A DNA stretch of 64,000 nucleotides from Synechococcus sp. PCC 7335. GTDB lineage: Bacteria > Cyanobacteriota > Cyanobacteriia > Phormidesmidales > Phormidesmidaceae. Shown one piece after another: positions 45,353-54,900 of the stretch. Position 1 is the first letter of the stretch, and each line of letters begins with the position of its first letter. Made by a program: the position numbers and the translations under genes. Under the pieces are notes generated by a model. That model made no database searches, was not told where the DNA came from, and saw only the letters and a program-made list of their open reading frames with translations. The stretch lies in assembly GCF_000155595.1 (NCBI RefSeq), contig NZ_DS989904.1, forward strand, positions 2,202,312-2,266,311, in the 5' to 3' direction.

Positions 45353-46692
45353 CGATTGTAGAAAAAACCGTCAGCCGAACTCAAGAACAGAGTGTAGAAC
45401 AGGCGGCGATCGCTTACTTGCAGACCCCACAGGCAATTCGCGAGCGCGCCCAGCAGTTATTTAAGCTATGTCAGAGCGATCAGCTAGAGCATTTTGCCTG
45501 CAATCTAGACAAGCTAGACGAAGTGGCCGCTTATGTTGTATCCACCACTCAAAAAAACTATCCTGATTTCGATGTTCCTTTTCACAGCCGGTGGCGGCAC
45601 TTCGACGTCGGTGGTGTTCCTCGTCTAGCGAGACTAAACCAGGCGCTGGAGAAGCAGACACCACCATCTGACTCATTGACGGGTTCCTTTCAAATAGCGC
45701 GATCGCAAATTGATCTGGCCGTTGTTAGCGTTTTGTTAGATGCTGGAGCCGGCAGTCAGTGGCGCTTTCACGATTTAGTTAACCTAAGAGATGCTCAGCA
45801 GCCCTTGCAGCGCTCAGAGGGCCTTGCCGTCGCTAGTCTTTGCGCTTTTGAACAAGGTCTTTTTTCATCTGATTCGGCTGCGCCCTATCAGGTCGACGCG
45901 GCTGGTCTGCAAAACCTTACCCAAGCGAAGCTTGCTCAAGCTTTTCAAGTGAGCCAAGATAATCCGCTGATTGGCCTTTCTGGTCGTTTAAACCTCTTGC
46001 AAAAATTGGGAGAAACCTTAGAAAACCTCAGCGATCTGTCCAACCCGGCTTTAGCTAGACCGAGTGATCTGTTGGATCGTTGCATCTTGGGTCGTCAAGT
46101 AGCTCACGCTGTGGAAGATCAAGACCAAGAACAGAAAATTGAGCTAGATGCGGGTGCACTATTGAGCGAAGTATTAACTAGCTTTGGCGCAATCTGGCCG
46201 GGTCGAATTGCGATCGCCCAAACAAACCTGGGCGACGTTTGGCCCCATCCCCAACTTCCTGACACATCATTAGGCACTAACTTAGTCCCCTTTCACAAGC
46301 TTTCCCAGTGGCTAACCTATTCGCTGGTCGAACCGCTAGCAACCGCAGGTGTAACCGTGACTAACCTAAAGGCCCTCACTGGACTCGCAGAATATCGCAA
46401 CGGCGGACTTTGCCTTGATATGGGACTCCTCTTACCGAAGCATTCAGGCGTCACCGATACATCGCACGCACCCGGCTCGCCCGTGGTCGTAGAATGGCGA
46501 GCGCTCACTATTGTCTTGCTAGATTTAATTGGTGATCGCGTTCAACGATTGTTGGGTAAATCCCCTGAAGAGCTACCTTTAATCAAGGTGCTAGAAGGCG
46601 GTACCTGGGCCGCCGGACGACAAATTGCCAAGCAGCTCAGACCCATGGGGGCGCCCCCAATTACAATTCAAAGCGATGGCACCGTCTTCTAG
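45349..46692 (+). CDS. URC4/Urg3 family protein (DUF1688)
   Basis: A 447-residue cytoplasmic protein of the URC4 (DUF1688) family, required for uracil catabolism in fungi and present in some bacteria; its reaction is unknown. Characteristic stretches are VPFHSRWRHFDVGGVPRL near residue 80, WRFHDLVNLRD near 140, and SEGLAVASLCAFEQGLFSSD near 160. The lysine/aspartate-rich start follows an overlap of four bases with URC1. Membership in the URC1-URC4-UPRT set makes the assignment firm although no motif explains the chemistry. Confidence 0.88.
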   Translation: MTIVEKTVSRTQEQSVEQAAIAYLQTPQAIRERAQQLFKLCQSDQLEHFACNLDKLDEVAAYVVSTTQKNYPDFDVPFHSRWRHFDVGGVPRLARLNQALEKQTPPSDSLTGSFQIARSQIDLAVVSVLLDAGAGSQWRFHDLVNLRDAQQPLQRSEGLAVASLCAFEQGLFSSDSAAPYQVDAAGLQNLTQAKLAQAFQVSQDNPLIGLSGRLNLLQKLGETLENLSDLSNPALARPSDLLDRCILGRQVAHAVEDQDQEQKIELDAGALLSEVLTSFGAIWPGRIAIAQTNLGDVWPHPQLPDTSLGTNLVPFHKLSQWLTYSLVEPLATAGVTVTNLKALTGLAEYRNGGLCLDMGLLLPKHSGVTDTSHAPGSPVVVEWRALTIVLLDLIGDRVQRLLGKSPEELPLIKVLEGGTWAAGRQIAKQLRPMGAPPITIQSDGTVF

Positions 46693-46805
46693 CTGAATTG
46701 TCTCTTCTAGCTAGTCCTCTAGCCAGCCAGTCTTCTAGTCAGTTTTCTAGCCAGCTAGCTTTCTAGCTAAACAGTCTTCTTGTTAAACATCGGCGTACAG
46801 CCCTC
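46693..46805. repeat. CTAG-rich tract between URC4 and upp
   Basis: Between about 46689 and 46780 the tetranucleotide CTAG occurs eight times in about 90 bases, mostly as TTCTAGC or TCTAGCC, giving a degenerate tandem array. It interrupts an otherwise tightly packed operon. Confidence 0.6.
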
Positions 46806-47438
46806 ATGAACACCCAAGCCACCCTCATCGAGCATCCTCTGATTCAGCATAAGTTGACGCTCATGCGGCAAAAGGATACTAGCACCGCGAAGTTTCGAGA
46901 ACTCCTGCAAGAGATCAGCATGTTGCTAGCCTATGAAGTTACTCGCGATCTACCCCTAGAGAGCGTCTCTATTGAAACCCCCTTTTCTACGATGGATGCT
47001 CCGATGCTAACCGGGAGAAAGCTGGTCTTGATCTCAATTATGCGAGCGGGGCAAGGTATCTTAGACGGCATGCTCCAGCTAATACCATCGGCTAGGGTTG
47101 GCCACATTGGCCTCTACCGGGATCCTAGAACGCTGGTGCCCGTAGAGTATTACTTCAAAGTCCCTCACGATGTTCAAGAGCGCCAGATGCTGATTGTGGA
47201 TCCAATGATTGCCACTGGAAATACGGCGATCGCAGCCGTCTATCGCCTCAAAGAAACCCAGCCGCAGTCCATCAAATTCGTCTGTTTGCTGGCCTCTCCC
47301 GAGGGCATCGCCAACTTCTACAAAGAGCACCCTGATGTGCCTATCTTCACCGCTGCTATTGACGATAAGCTAGATGAACATGGCTACATTGTGCCAGGGC
47401 TAGGAGACGCAGGCGATCGCATGTTTGGCACCCAGTAG
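46806..47438 (+). CDS. upp: Uracil phosphoribosyltransferase
   Basis: A 210-residue enzyme that makes UMP from uracil and PRPP. The PRPP-binding motif is [14 protein letters not shown] near residue 129, and the uracil-binding end [13 protein letters not shown] is intact. Its position after URC1 and URC4 indicates a role as Urc6, the step that commits uracil to the URC pathway, besides salvage. The ATG at 46806 gives the standard N-terminus. A bidirectional hairpin follows 50 bases after the stop. Confidence 0.95.
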   Translation: MNTQATLIEHPLIQHKLTLMRQKDTSTAKFRELLQEISMLLAYEVTRDLPLESVSIETPFSTMDAPMLTGRKLVLISIMRAGQGILDGMLQLIPSARVGHIGLYRDPRTLVPVEYYFKVPHDVQERQMLIVDPMIATGNTAIAAVYRLKETQPQSIKFVCLLASPEGIANFYKEHPDVPIFTAAIDDKLDEHGYIVPGLGDAGDRMFGTQ

Positions 47439-47489
47439 TTTCTACGAGACGGGAGTATGCGCTAGCTAAACTGCTTAAACGATAAGAAA

Positions 47490-47525
47490 AAAACGCCTAC
47501 AAAACACAAGGCTTTGAGGCGTTTT
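47490..47525. terminator. Bidirectional terminator between upp and aldolase
   Basis: AAAACGCCT (47490-47498) pairs with AGGCGTTTT (47517-47525), with an extra inner CAAA/TTTG pairing. The minus-strand side ends in a run of seven T, making it a strong terminator for the aldolase transcript; the plus side has a shorter T-run and may serve upp. Confidence 0.8.
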
Positions 47526-47592
47526 CTAGTTTAGCTAACAGGTATTCCGTATTCAGCTAATAGGTCATTAACTGACCAGTTTACCCGGCTGA

Positions 47593-48672
47593 CTACACAG
47601 CAGCAGCAGTCTTGACTTTTGCGTCTAGTTCACCAGCTTCATACTTAGCTGCAAAGACTTCAACGCCGACCTGCTTGATCTTAGAAGCATTACCAGCAGT
47701 GCCGAATGCTTCGTAACGATCAGTACAAACCTGCTTCATGTACTTAATAGAAGGCTTGAGGAAGTGACGAGGATCGAAGTTCTTTGGATCCGCTTCAGCC
47801 GCTTCGCGAATAGCTGCTGTAATTGCCAAACGGTTGTCGGTGTCGATATTCACTTTGCGAACGCCGTTCTTGATGCCTTTCTGAATTTCTTCGACAGGGA
47901 CGCCGTAAGTTTCAGGAATAGCACCGCCATGAGCGTTGATCATCTCTAGCCACTTCTGAGGAACAGAAGAAGAGCCATGCATGACCAAGTGAGTATTTGG
48001 CAGCCGCTTGTGAATCTCAGCAATCCTATCAATCGCTAGGATTTCGCCAGTCGGCTTACGAGTAAACTTGTAGGCACCGTGGCTAGTACCGATAGCAACT
48101 GCTAGCGCGTCTACCTGAGTCGCTTCTACAAATTGAGCCGCTTCTTCAGGGTCAGTCAATAGCTGATCCTTGTCGAGCTTACCTTCGAAGCCGTGGCCGT
48201 CTTCTGCTTCGCCTTGACCGGTTTCGAGTGAACCTAGACAGCCTAGCTCACCTTCTACGCTCGCACCGATAGCATGAGCTACCTTAACGACTTCGCGAGT
48301 GACATTAACGTTGTAATCAAAGCTTGCAGGTGTTTTGGCATCTTCTTTGAGCGATCCGTCCATCATGACGCTAGTAAAGCCATTGCGGATTGCTGAGTAG
48401 CAAGTCGCTGGGCCGTTACCGTGGTCTTGGTGCATAACGACAGGGATATGAGGATAAGTCTCAACCGCTGCCATTACGAGGTGGCGCAAGAAATTTTCGC
48501 CTGCGTACTTCCGTGCGCCCCGTGAAGCTTGCAAGATAACTGGGCTATCTGTTTCGTCAGCAGCCTGCATAATTGCCAGGATCTGCTCTAAGTTGTTTAC
48601 GTTGAATGCAGGAATTCCGTAACTGTTTTCAGCCGCATGATCGAGCAGCAGCCGCATTGGTACCAGCGCCAT
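47593..48672 (-). CDS. fba: Class II fructose-bisphosphate aldolase
   Basis: A 359-residue zinc-dependent aldolase of the Calvin cycle and glycolysis. Visible are the catalytic/zinc region [10 protein letters not shown] near residue 80, [19 protein letters not shown] with the second zinc site near 135, and [10 protein letters not shown] and NIDTDNRLA near 250-290. ATG 48672 ([16 protein letters not shown]) was chosen because AGGAGG lies seven bases before it; the upstream in-frame ATG 48708 adds 12 non-conserved residues. The gene is monocistronic, with a terminator 70 bases after it. Confidence 0.96.
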   Translation of the reverse strand: MALVPMRLLLDHAAENSYGIPAFNVNNLEQILAIMQAADETDSPVILQASRGARKYAGENFLRHLVMAAVETYPHIPVVMHQDHGNGPATCYSAIRNGFTSVMMDGSLKEDAKTPASFDYNVNVTREVVKVAHAIGASVEGELGCLGSLETGQGEAEDGHGFEGKLDKDQLLTDPEEAAQFVEATQVDALAVAIGTSHGAYKFTRKPTGEILAIDRIAEIHKRLPNTHLVMHGSSSVPQKWLEMINAHGGAIPETYGVPVEEIQKGIKNGVRKVNIDTDNRLAITAAIREAAEADPKNFDPRHFLKPSIKYMKQVCTDRYEAFGTAGNASKIKQVGVEVFAAKYEAGELDAKVKTAAAV

Positions 48673-49061
48673 TCCATATCCTCCTAATTTTGTCTGCGAG
48701 ATGGTCAACCCACCTGCTTTATCTAAAGTGTTACCTAAAGTTGCGATAGGTGTAGGTTCTTATCAATTTAATAGTAAGTCAAAACATAAACCTCTGACGA
48801 TTTGTTTTGCCAAGAGCGTTGGGTTGAGTTTGAGCGGGTAGGCTCATGAATCAAAAAAACGTTGCAAGGTCAAAGGCTACACAGCGTTTCCTAACTAGGA
48901 TAGATTTTCTTCTGGTCAAAGTAATTTCTACGTTTTGTAGAGTGCGTATGCCTGGCAATGTTTTGCGCTATACCTTGTGAAAAGCAAACAGGTATGAACA
49001 ACAAGCTACAAAGACTAAAGCTAAGACTAAAGCTATAAAGGCAAGCTATAACAGTAAAAAA
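48673..49061. other. Intergenic region with aldolase leader
   Basis: 389 bases between the aldolase and the tRNA gene. It contains the aldolase promoter and leader. Near the right end a 12-bp direct repeat AAGACTAAAGCT occurs at 49011-49022 and 49023-49034. No open frame is supported. Confidence 0.5.
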
Positions 49062-49133
49062 TGGGTCGCCTGGGATTCGAACCCAGGACCAGTCGGTTAA
49101 AAGCCGAATGCTCTACCACTGAGCTAGCGACCC
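49062..49133 (-). tRNA. tRNA-Lys (anticodon UUU)
   Basis: On the minus strand the acceptor stem GGGTCGC/GCGACCC (49133-49127 with 49069-49063) is perfect, the D arm GCTCAGTGGTAGAGC and the T arm CTGGG-TTCGAAT-CCCAG are canonical, and the anticodon loop is CTTTTAA, giving UUU. The discriminator base is A at 49062 and CCA is not encoded. The outer anticodon-stem pair 27-43 is a T-C mismatch; the other four pairs hold. Plus-strand T-run follows on the transcript (TTTTTT after the 3' end). Confidence 0.95.
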
Positions 49134-49267
49134 CCATTTACGGCTGGGTAACTGCTGTGAGGTGTTTGCAGCAGTATTTTGTCATCCCCGCACGGGTTCT
49201 AAATGTAGCATACGGACTGAACGCTATCGCAAGTTTTTTGAAAAAGCTATTTCTGCCCGAGACAAAG

Positions 49268-49540
49268 CTATTTCTCTGCTGCTGATTCAGAATCAGTGGA
49301 AGCGTTTGCCGGTGACTCGACGTGCTTCTGGACGTGCTCTATGTACTGGGCATCGATGAGGAACTTGCCGCCTGTGAAACGAACGCCTAGATAGCCGCCA
49401 GGTTTTCGACTCAAAATTGTACCTTCCTCCCCAATCTCGACGAGATCGGGGGGGCGAAGCATTGGCATGGTCTCGGCGCTTTTGAGATAGGGGGGACGGG
49501 TATGGAGGCGAACGCGATCGCCAACGCTAAATGAGGTCAT
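49268..49540 (-). CDS. sipA: SipA (NblS-interacting regulator, DUF3148)
   Basis: A 90-residue SH3-like small protein. The conserved core FSVGDRVRLHTRPPYLK at residues 4-20 and MLRPPDLVEIGEEGTIL, followed by GGYLGVRFTGGKFLIDAQYI, identify SipA, which binds the NblS/Hik33 sensor kinase and raises its activity in high-light and nutrient stress. The last 20 residues are a polar Ser/Ala/Glu tail. It starts 17 bases after the CbiX-type chelatase stop, so the two are probably cotranscribed. Confidence 0.9.
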   Translation of the reverse strand: MTSFSVGDRVRLHTRPPYLKSAETMPMLRPPDLVEIGEEGTILSRKPGGYLGVRFTGGKFLIDAQYIEHVQKHVESPANASTDSESAAEK

Positions 49541-49557
49541 AGGGAAGTGGAATAGGG

Positions 49558-50631
49558 TTAGGGAACTTGCCAGATGCGCTGATGGTATTTCTCGGGCTGG
49601 GCGTAGGGGTCCGGGCTGGACTGATTGGGGTGATGGTGATGGCCGTGGTCGTGATGGCCGTGGTGATGGCCGTGGTCGGTGTCACCTTTGGCGGCCAGAC
49701 GAAACTTGCAGGCTTCGCAGTTCATAGCAACTTGTCCGAGTTGGGTTTCAATCTCTCTATCGCGCAAAACTTGCAAGAGCAGTGGATGAATGCCCATTTC
49801 GGGCAGGGTGACAATTTCGACCTGGGGAGTAAGGCGCTGCTGCTGGGCAGCGATCGCCCCAATTTTTTCCATCAGCACGCCGGTAAACATAAAGTAGGGC
49901 AATACGATGATGCGCTTAGGCTGGTAGAAGTGCGATCGCCGAAACCCTTCTTCTAGTCTAGGGTGGGTGATGCCGATGAAACAGGTTTCTACGGTGTGAT
50001 AGCCGCTACCTTCCCAAACCATGCGAGCAAGTTTGTAGACGTCGCCATTAGCGTCAGGATCGCTAGAGCCTCGACCGATGAAGAGCAAGGTCGTCTCTTC
50101 GCGGGTGATGCGATTGGGATTGTTTTCAGGAGTATCTAGTAGAGCGAGGCGAGCCTTCCATAGATCTAAGATGGCCGGGGTGATGCCAAAGTGACGACCG
50201 TAGTGAAAGGTCAAGTTTGGGTGGCGTTTCTTCGCGCGGTCTAGCTCATTGGTGACATCGAATTTGTTATGCCGAGCAGCGAACAACAAAATGGGCAAGA
50301 CGGAAATATCGGTATAGCCTTGTTCGACACACTGGTCTACGCCCACCTGGATATTAGGCTCGGTAAGTTCTAGAAAGCAGGGGATGACCGGACGCGATGG
50401 ATCTAGCTGATGATAGATACTGGCAAAGTCAACCAGGTCTTGACGGCCCTTAGGATTGCGGGTACCGTGGCCTACCATTAATAGGGGACGCTGGATCGAA
50501 AGTGGCGGAAGCTTAATCGGCTGAATAGAGTCATCCGGAGCGCTGTTGGTCGTAACTTTAGCCGCTGCTGATAGATTTGATAGCGATGAAAACTGTGTAG
50601 TCAGCGTGTCAGATGTTTGGATGAATGCCAT
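49558..50631 (-). CDS. Sirohydrochlorin chelatase (CbiX/SirB family) with His-rich tail
   Basis: A 357-residue two-lobe chelatase that inserts cobalt, nickel or iron into sirohydrochlorin. The N-terminal lobe has [14 protein letters not shown] near residue 52 and [13 protein letters not shown] near 135, with the active-site histidines of both motifs. The second lobe shows [16 protein letters not shown] and [14 protein letters not shown]. The C-terminus is a histidine-rich segment ([15 protein letters not shown], about residues 322-336), which probably buffers metal. Such tails are seen in CbiXL enzymes. It lies upstream of sipA on the same strand. Confidence 0.88.
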   Translation of the reverse strand: MAFIQTSDTLTTQFSSLSNLSAAAKVTTNSAPDDSIQPIKLPPLSIQRPLLMVGHGTRNPKGRQDLVDFASIYHQLDPSRPVIPCFLELTEPNIQVGVDQCVEQGYTDISVLPILLFAARHNKFDVTNELDRAKKRHPNLTFHYGRHFGITPAILDLWKARLALLDTPENNPNRITREETTLLFIGRGSSDPDANGDVYKLARMVWEGSGYHTVETCFIGITHPRLEEGFRRSHFYQPKRIIVLPYFMFTGVLMEKIGAIAAQQQRLTPQVEIVTLPEMGIHPLLLQVLRDREIETQLGQVAMNCEACKFRLAAKGDTDHGHHHGHHDHGHHHHPNQSSPDPYAQPEKYHQRIWQVP

Positions 50632-50719
50632 GTAGATTTGCTCGGGTGCCGCGCAAGCTTCTATGTTGGTGAACTTAGTAATTTTATCGCCTGCGAAAAA
50701 AATCGGATAGGCTCGCTAC

Positions 50720-51544
50720 ATGACTTTACGAGAGCAGGTAAGCCAGCTACGAGAGCAAACAAGACAGATCATCGACGGCAAAGAGTCGGTGACAAGTCTG
50801 GCGGTGAATGGCTCGATCGCCTTCTTGATTCTCTTATCTGCTGCCCTCTTCGCTATTCAAACCTATTCTCTGCCTACGACTGTCCAGCGTGCTGTCAAAA
50901 TTACCGATCAGGTCATCCTGGCGCTGTTCACCCTTGAATATCTACTGCGGCTGTGGTCTGCCGAAAAGCCCATCCGTTTCTTCTTCAGTCTGTATGGCCT
51001 GATCGACCTGGTTTCTATTCTGCCATTCTTGCTAAGTGCATTGGATTTCCGCTTTCTCCGACTGATTCGATGGCTACGAATCCTTCGGCTGGCTCGCTTT
51101 TTCGAGAAGAGGACGTTATTTAACCGAATCAGCGGCTACGAAGGTTTGATCTTTGGCAAGATTTTGTTCACCCTATTTTCGATCATCTTTATCTATTCCG
51201 GGGCGATTTATCAGGCAGAACACAAGGCGAATAGTGATAACTTTGCCACCTTCTTAGATGCGGTTTACTTTGCGGTAGTGACGATGACCACCGTTGGCTT
51301 CGGTGATATCACCCCCACATCAGAGCTGGGCCGAGGACTAACCATCATGATGATCATGACGGGCATTGCTCTGATCCCCACTCAAGTTGGCAACTTCATT
51401 CAACAGTTCACTAAAGTGCAAAACTCGCTCCGAATTACCTGCACTAACTGCGGGCTGCTCGGTCACGAGGAAGATGCTCAATACTGTCGTCGCTGTGGCG
51501 CAGCGCTACCTAAGAGTCCGAAGACGGCTGAAGTGCCGAACTAG
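50720..51544 (+). CDS. Voltage-gated-type potassium channel with C-terminal zinc ribbon
   Basis: A 274-residue six-helix channel of the Kv/KvAP type. The S4-like helix RFLRLIRWLRILRLARFFEK (residues 111-130) carries regularly spaced arginines, and the selectivity filter is TVGFGD at 191-196. The GFGD in place of GYGD is also found in potassium channels. The C-terminus ends with a zinc ribbon, with two CxxC motifs (CTNCG near 240 and CRRCG near 257). The combination suggests cytoplasmic metal or redox regulation. ATG 50720. Confidence 0.88.
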   Translation: MTLREQVSQLREQTRQIIDGKESVTSLAVNGSIAFLILLSAALFAIQTYSLPTTVQRAVKITDQVILALFTLEYLLRLWSAEKPIRFFFSLYGLIDLVSILPFLLSALDFRFLRLIRWLRILRLARFFEKRTLFNRISGYEGLIFGKILFTLFSIIFIYSGAIYQAEHKANSDNFATFLDAVYFAVVTMTTVGFGDITPTSELGRGLTIMMIMTGIALIPTQVGNFIQQFTKVQNSLRITCTNCGLLGHEEDAQYCRRCGAALPKSPKTAEVPN

Positions 51545-51944
51545 GAAGCTTTGAGTATCACTTAGTGTGTAAACATTCAACGAATGTAGATATCTCTTCA
51601 ATAAATAAAGATCTCTTAAAGATCCCTGCATTTTTCGTGCATATAGTATCGGTTTTGATCGTCGGTGCTAGATAATCTGTGGGTGAATGAATATCTGCGA
51701 ACGTGCCGCCTAACGATGCCAAAGGCGACCACGTTAGCGGTTCTCTATATGAGTATATTTTTCCAATTCAGAGTGCATCCAAACTTCTGAGTTCTACGTA
51801 CACGTAGGACTGAGCATACTCAGCTACGCTGGCAAACATATCAAAATAAGTTGATTTCGGAGCGTATCTCATGAGCGTGCATTGCGAGATTCTTATGACA
51901 AAAATTTACTTGAGTTAATAAGTTGTAGATTAGGAGACAACCAG
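51545..51944. other. 400-base leader region of the giant RHS gene
   Basis: It holds two small hairpins (51794-51823) and the ribosome binding site AGGAGA (51930s) before ATG 51945. No other open frame is supported. Confidence 0.5.
51787..51823 (+). promoter_or_regulatory. Overlapping short hairpins in the RHS gene leader
   Basis: CTACG-TACA-CGTAG (51794-51807) and CTGAG-CATA-CTCAG (51810-51823) are adjacent perfect hairpins. A second CTGAG at 51787-51791 could pair with the same CTCAG, so two exclusive folds are possible. Confidence 0.35.
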
Positions 51945-54900
51945 ATGGCAACAGCAACGCTTTCTACCTCCGGTGGCGATGGCGGCCTTACTGTACTACT
52001 TGATTCTTACGGTGCTTTTGGATCTCTCGGACCGGGTGGGAATGCCACATACGATCCGATTGGTACCATCGACGAGGCAGGAACAACCTTTGAATCAGCA
52101 GTAGCTATTCGGATTGGAGATTCAGGGGGTCGCACCTTTCTCTCTAGTTCAGGTATTGGCAGCTCTGGGAACCTAGGCGATGTTAGTTTCGTTAGTAGCG
52201 ATGGAACAACGGCTGAAAGTAGTTTTAGCTTCGGCGACCTCAATTTTGATCTAGATCAGGTCGTTAGCGAAACGTTTCAAGGCGGTAATCGAAGCGGCAG
52301 CCTACTTACGCAGACTTACGAGATTACCAACTCTGGTTCTACAGCGATTTCCTTTGAGTTGATTCGCTACATAGATGGCGATTTATTATTTGACGGCAGC
52401 CTAGTCGATGGTGGTGGTCGGCTAGTCAATGGTACTCAGGAGATTTTATTTGAAACAGATCAGGCGGGTCAGCCGGATACCTCGACGACCTTTTTTGGCA
52501 TTACGAGCGAAGGTGGTGACGCCAGTGGTTCAGGCCGCTTTGAGGTTGATGCTTTTCCTGGATTGCAATCACGCATCATCACGGGAACAGAGCTGGACGA
52601 TACTGTTACGGGTGATGGTCCCGACGCTGACCAGTTTGTAGAAGCTGGAGCTGGCTACGACATTACCCTGGCTTTGCGAAACAAATATGTACTCAACCCA
52701 GGCGAGTCAACTATTTACACCACTAATACTATTTTTGGCTCAGGGGCGCCTGAAGACGTTCCCAATCTTGATTACGCCTTATCTGGTGCTCCTACCAGCC
52801 TAGTCGAAGGTAATAGCAGCGCTCAGCAAGTTGTCTTTACCGTTACTCGCTCTGGAGCGACACAAGAAGTCAGCTCTGTAGACTATGCCATTAGTGGTAC
52901 GGCAGCCAACGGGTCAGACTACAGCAATATTGGTGGAACCAGCGGTGCTAATAATATTACTGGGACTATCAACTTCGCTGCGGGCGAAACCACAAAAAGC
53001 ATCACTCTCGATGTTACAGGCGACACCGATATTGAAAGCGACGAAACTATTGAAGTTAGTTTGAGCAACGGTACCTCACCTGGAACATCGACTATCAGTG
53101 AAAGGGATGCAACAATAACCATTCTCAATGACGACCAAAACCGGGCTCCTAGCGCCGGAGACGACGACTCCACTACCAGTGAAGGTGTAGCAGTTTTAAT
53201 CGATGTACTAGACAATGACAGCGATGCTGACGGAGATGAGTTAAGAGTTGAAATCGTAACAGAGGGTCGTAACGGCAGCGTCACCCTCAATTCTGATGAC
53301 ACAGTCACCTATACGCCCAACACCGGATTTAGTGGTAGGGATACTTTTATCTATGAGATCAGCGACGGTGAACTGACTGATAGTGCAACAGTTACAGTCG
53401 ATGTCAGCCCTTCATCTAGTGGAAGCATTGCTGGTAAGGTGTGGAACGACCTAGATGGTGATGGGTCCTCTATCGGAGAACCTGGGTTAGGAAACGTACA
53501 GGTTTATATAGACGCAAATAATAATGGTGCTCTAGACGATGAGGAATCTGTAGAACTAACAGATGACAACACAGGTAGCTACAGATTTGAAAATCTGGAA
53601 GCAGGTAGTTATGTAGTTAGAGAAGTTGTACCTCAAGGGTTCTCTCAGACGTTTCCTATCGGTAGTGATCGGCCCACAGGAGATGGCTTCGCTGATGCTC
53701 TTCTAGAGTACTTCGACAGCGGAGAAGGGCCACAGGCAGGCCCATACGGAATTGATACAGATGGTCAAGTCGTTGTTCCAGTAAGTGCAGATGTTGTCTT
53801 AGGTAGTGACGACTCGGATGCGCTTTCTCTGCCTAGGGGTTCTTTTGTAACTGTTGGTTTTACAGATGAGGCGGTTGTAGACGGGCCAGGAGATGACATC
53901 TTTGTCTTAGAGAGCGGTGCAGCGGGAGACCAAGCAGAAATCTTCGTCAGTTCAAATTTGGAAGATTTTGTCTCACTAGGTGTAGGCGATGGGGGCAGAA
54001 CTTCTAGCTTTGACCTCTCAGACATCGACTTTATCGAGCCTGTCCGAGCAGTGAAGATCGTGGGCCTTGACAATAGGGGAGAATCTCCTGGTTTTGACGT
54101 AGTCAACGTTCGAGGATTGCCGGAAAGCGTCGCAAGCCCTGATTTCTATACGATAGATCTATCGGAGGGTGAGACTGTCGAAAGCGTTGACTTTGGTAAT
54201 ACCGAGGTTGAACCACCTTCTGGGCCCTTAGAAGTAACAATTAGCTCTCCTAGCAGAATTGGAGCAGGCGGAACTGATTTTGTTACGGTGACTTACACGA
54301 ACAGAGGTGATACAGACCTGACAGCTCCTCTGCTCGAACTGTCGGCTACTGGTGCGAAGCTTGTACCTATTGGTGGAACAGAGTTTTCTGAAGACTCGAT
54401 TCAGTTCCTAGGAATTAATGACGAAGGGTTAGCGGGTGTGCTGCCTGCGGGAGCGAGTAATAGCTTTGTTGTCGAGTTTCAGTCTACGGCAGATGCTGGT
54501 CAGCGGATTGATTTTTCTGCTAGCACAGTTGATCCTGAAGAAGTTATTGATTGGGACGGACTGAGAGAGACGCTTAAGCCTGACTATCTGACTGACGAGG
54601 CTTGGGATGCAACGTATGATAACTTTGTCATATCTGTAGGTACGACAGCGAAAGACTATGAGACACTCTTAGCACAAAATGCTAGCTATCTGTCTGAACA
54701 AGGCGAGTATGTTGCTGATGCTGGTCGATTGGTGGGCTTTGAATTTCAGCAGGCTAGTGATTATCAAGCGTTGGCCTTACGTAATAGCTTAGGGTCTTTT
54801 GGAAGAGGCCGATTTTTCATTGGTGATAATCAGGCTGAAACCGATGCGGAGGGAAATGTTTCTGTCATCAACGCAGGTGCTAGACGATCTTTTACCCTTC

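Noticed and set aside
50617-50937. 106-codon plus-strand frame over the channel gene start
   Set aside because: Overlaps the well supported channel gene in another frame.
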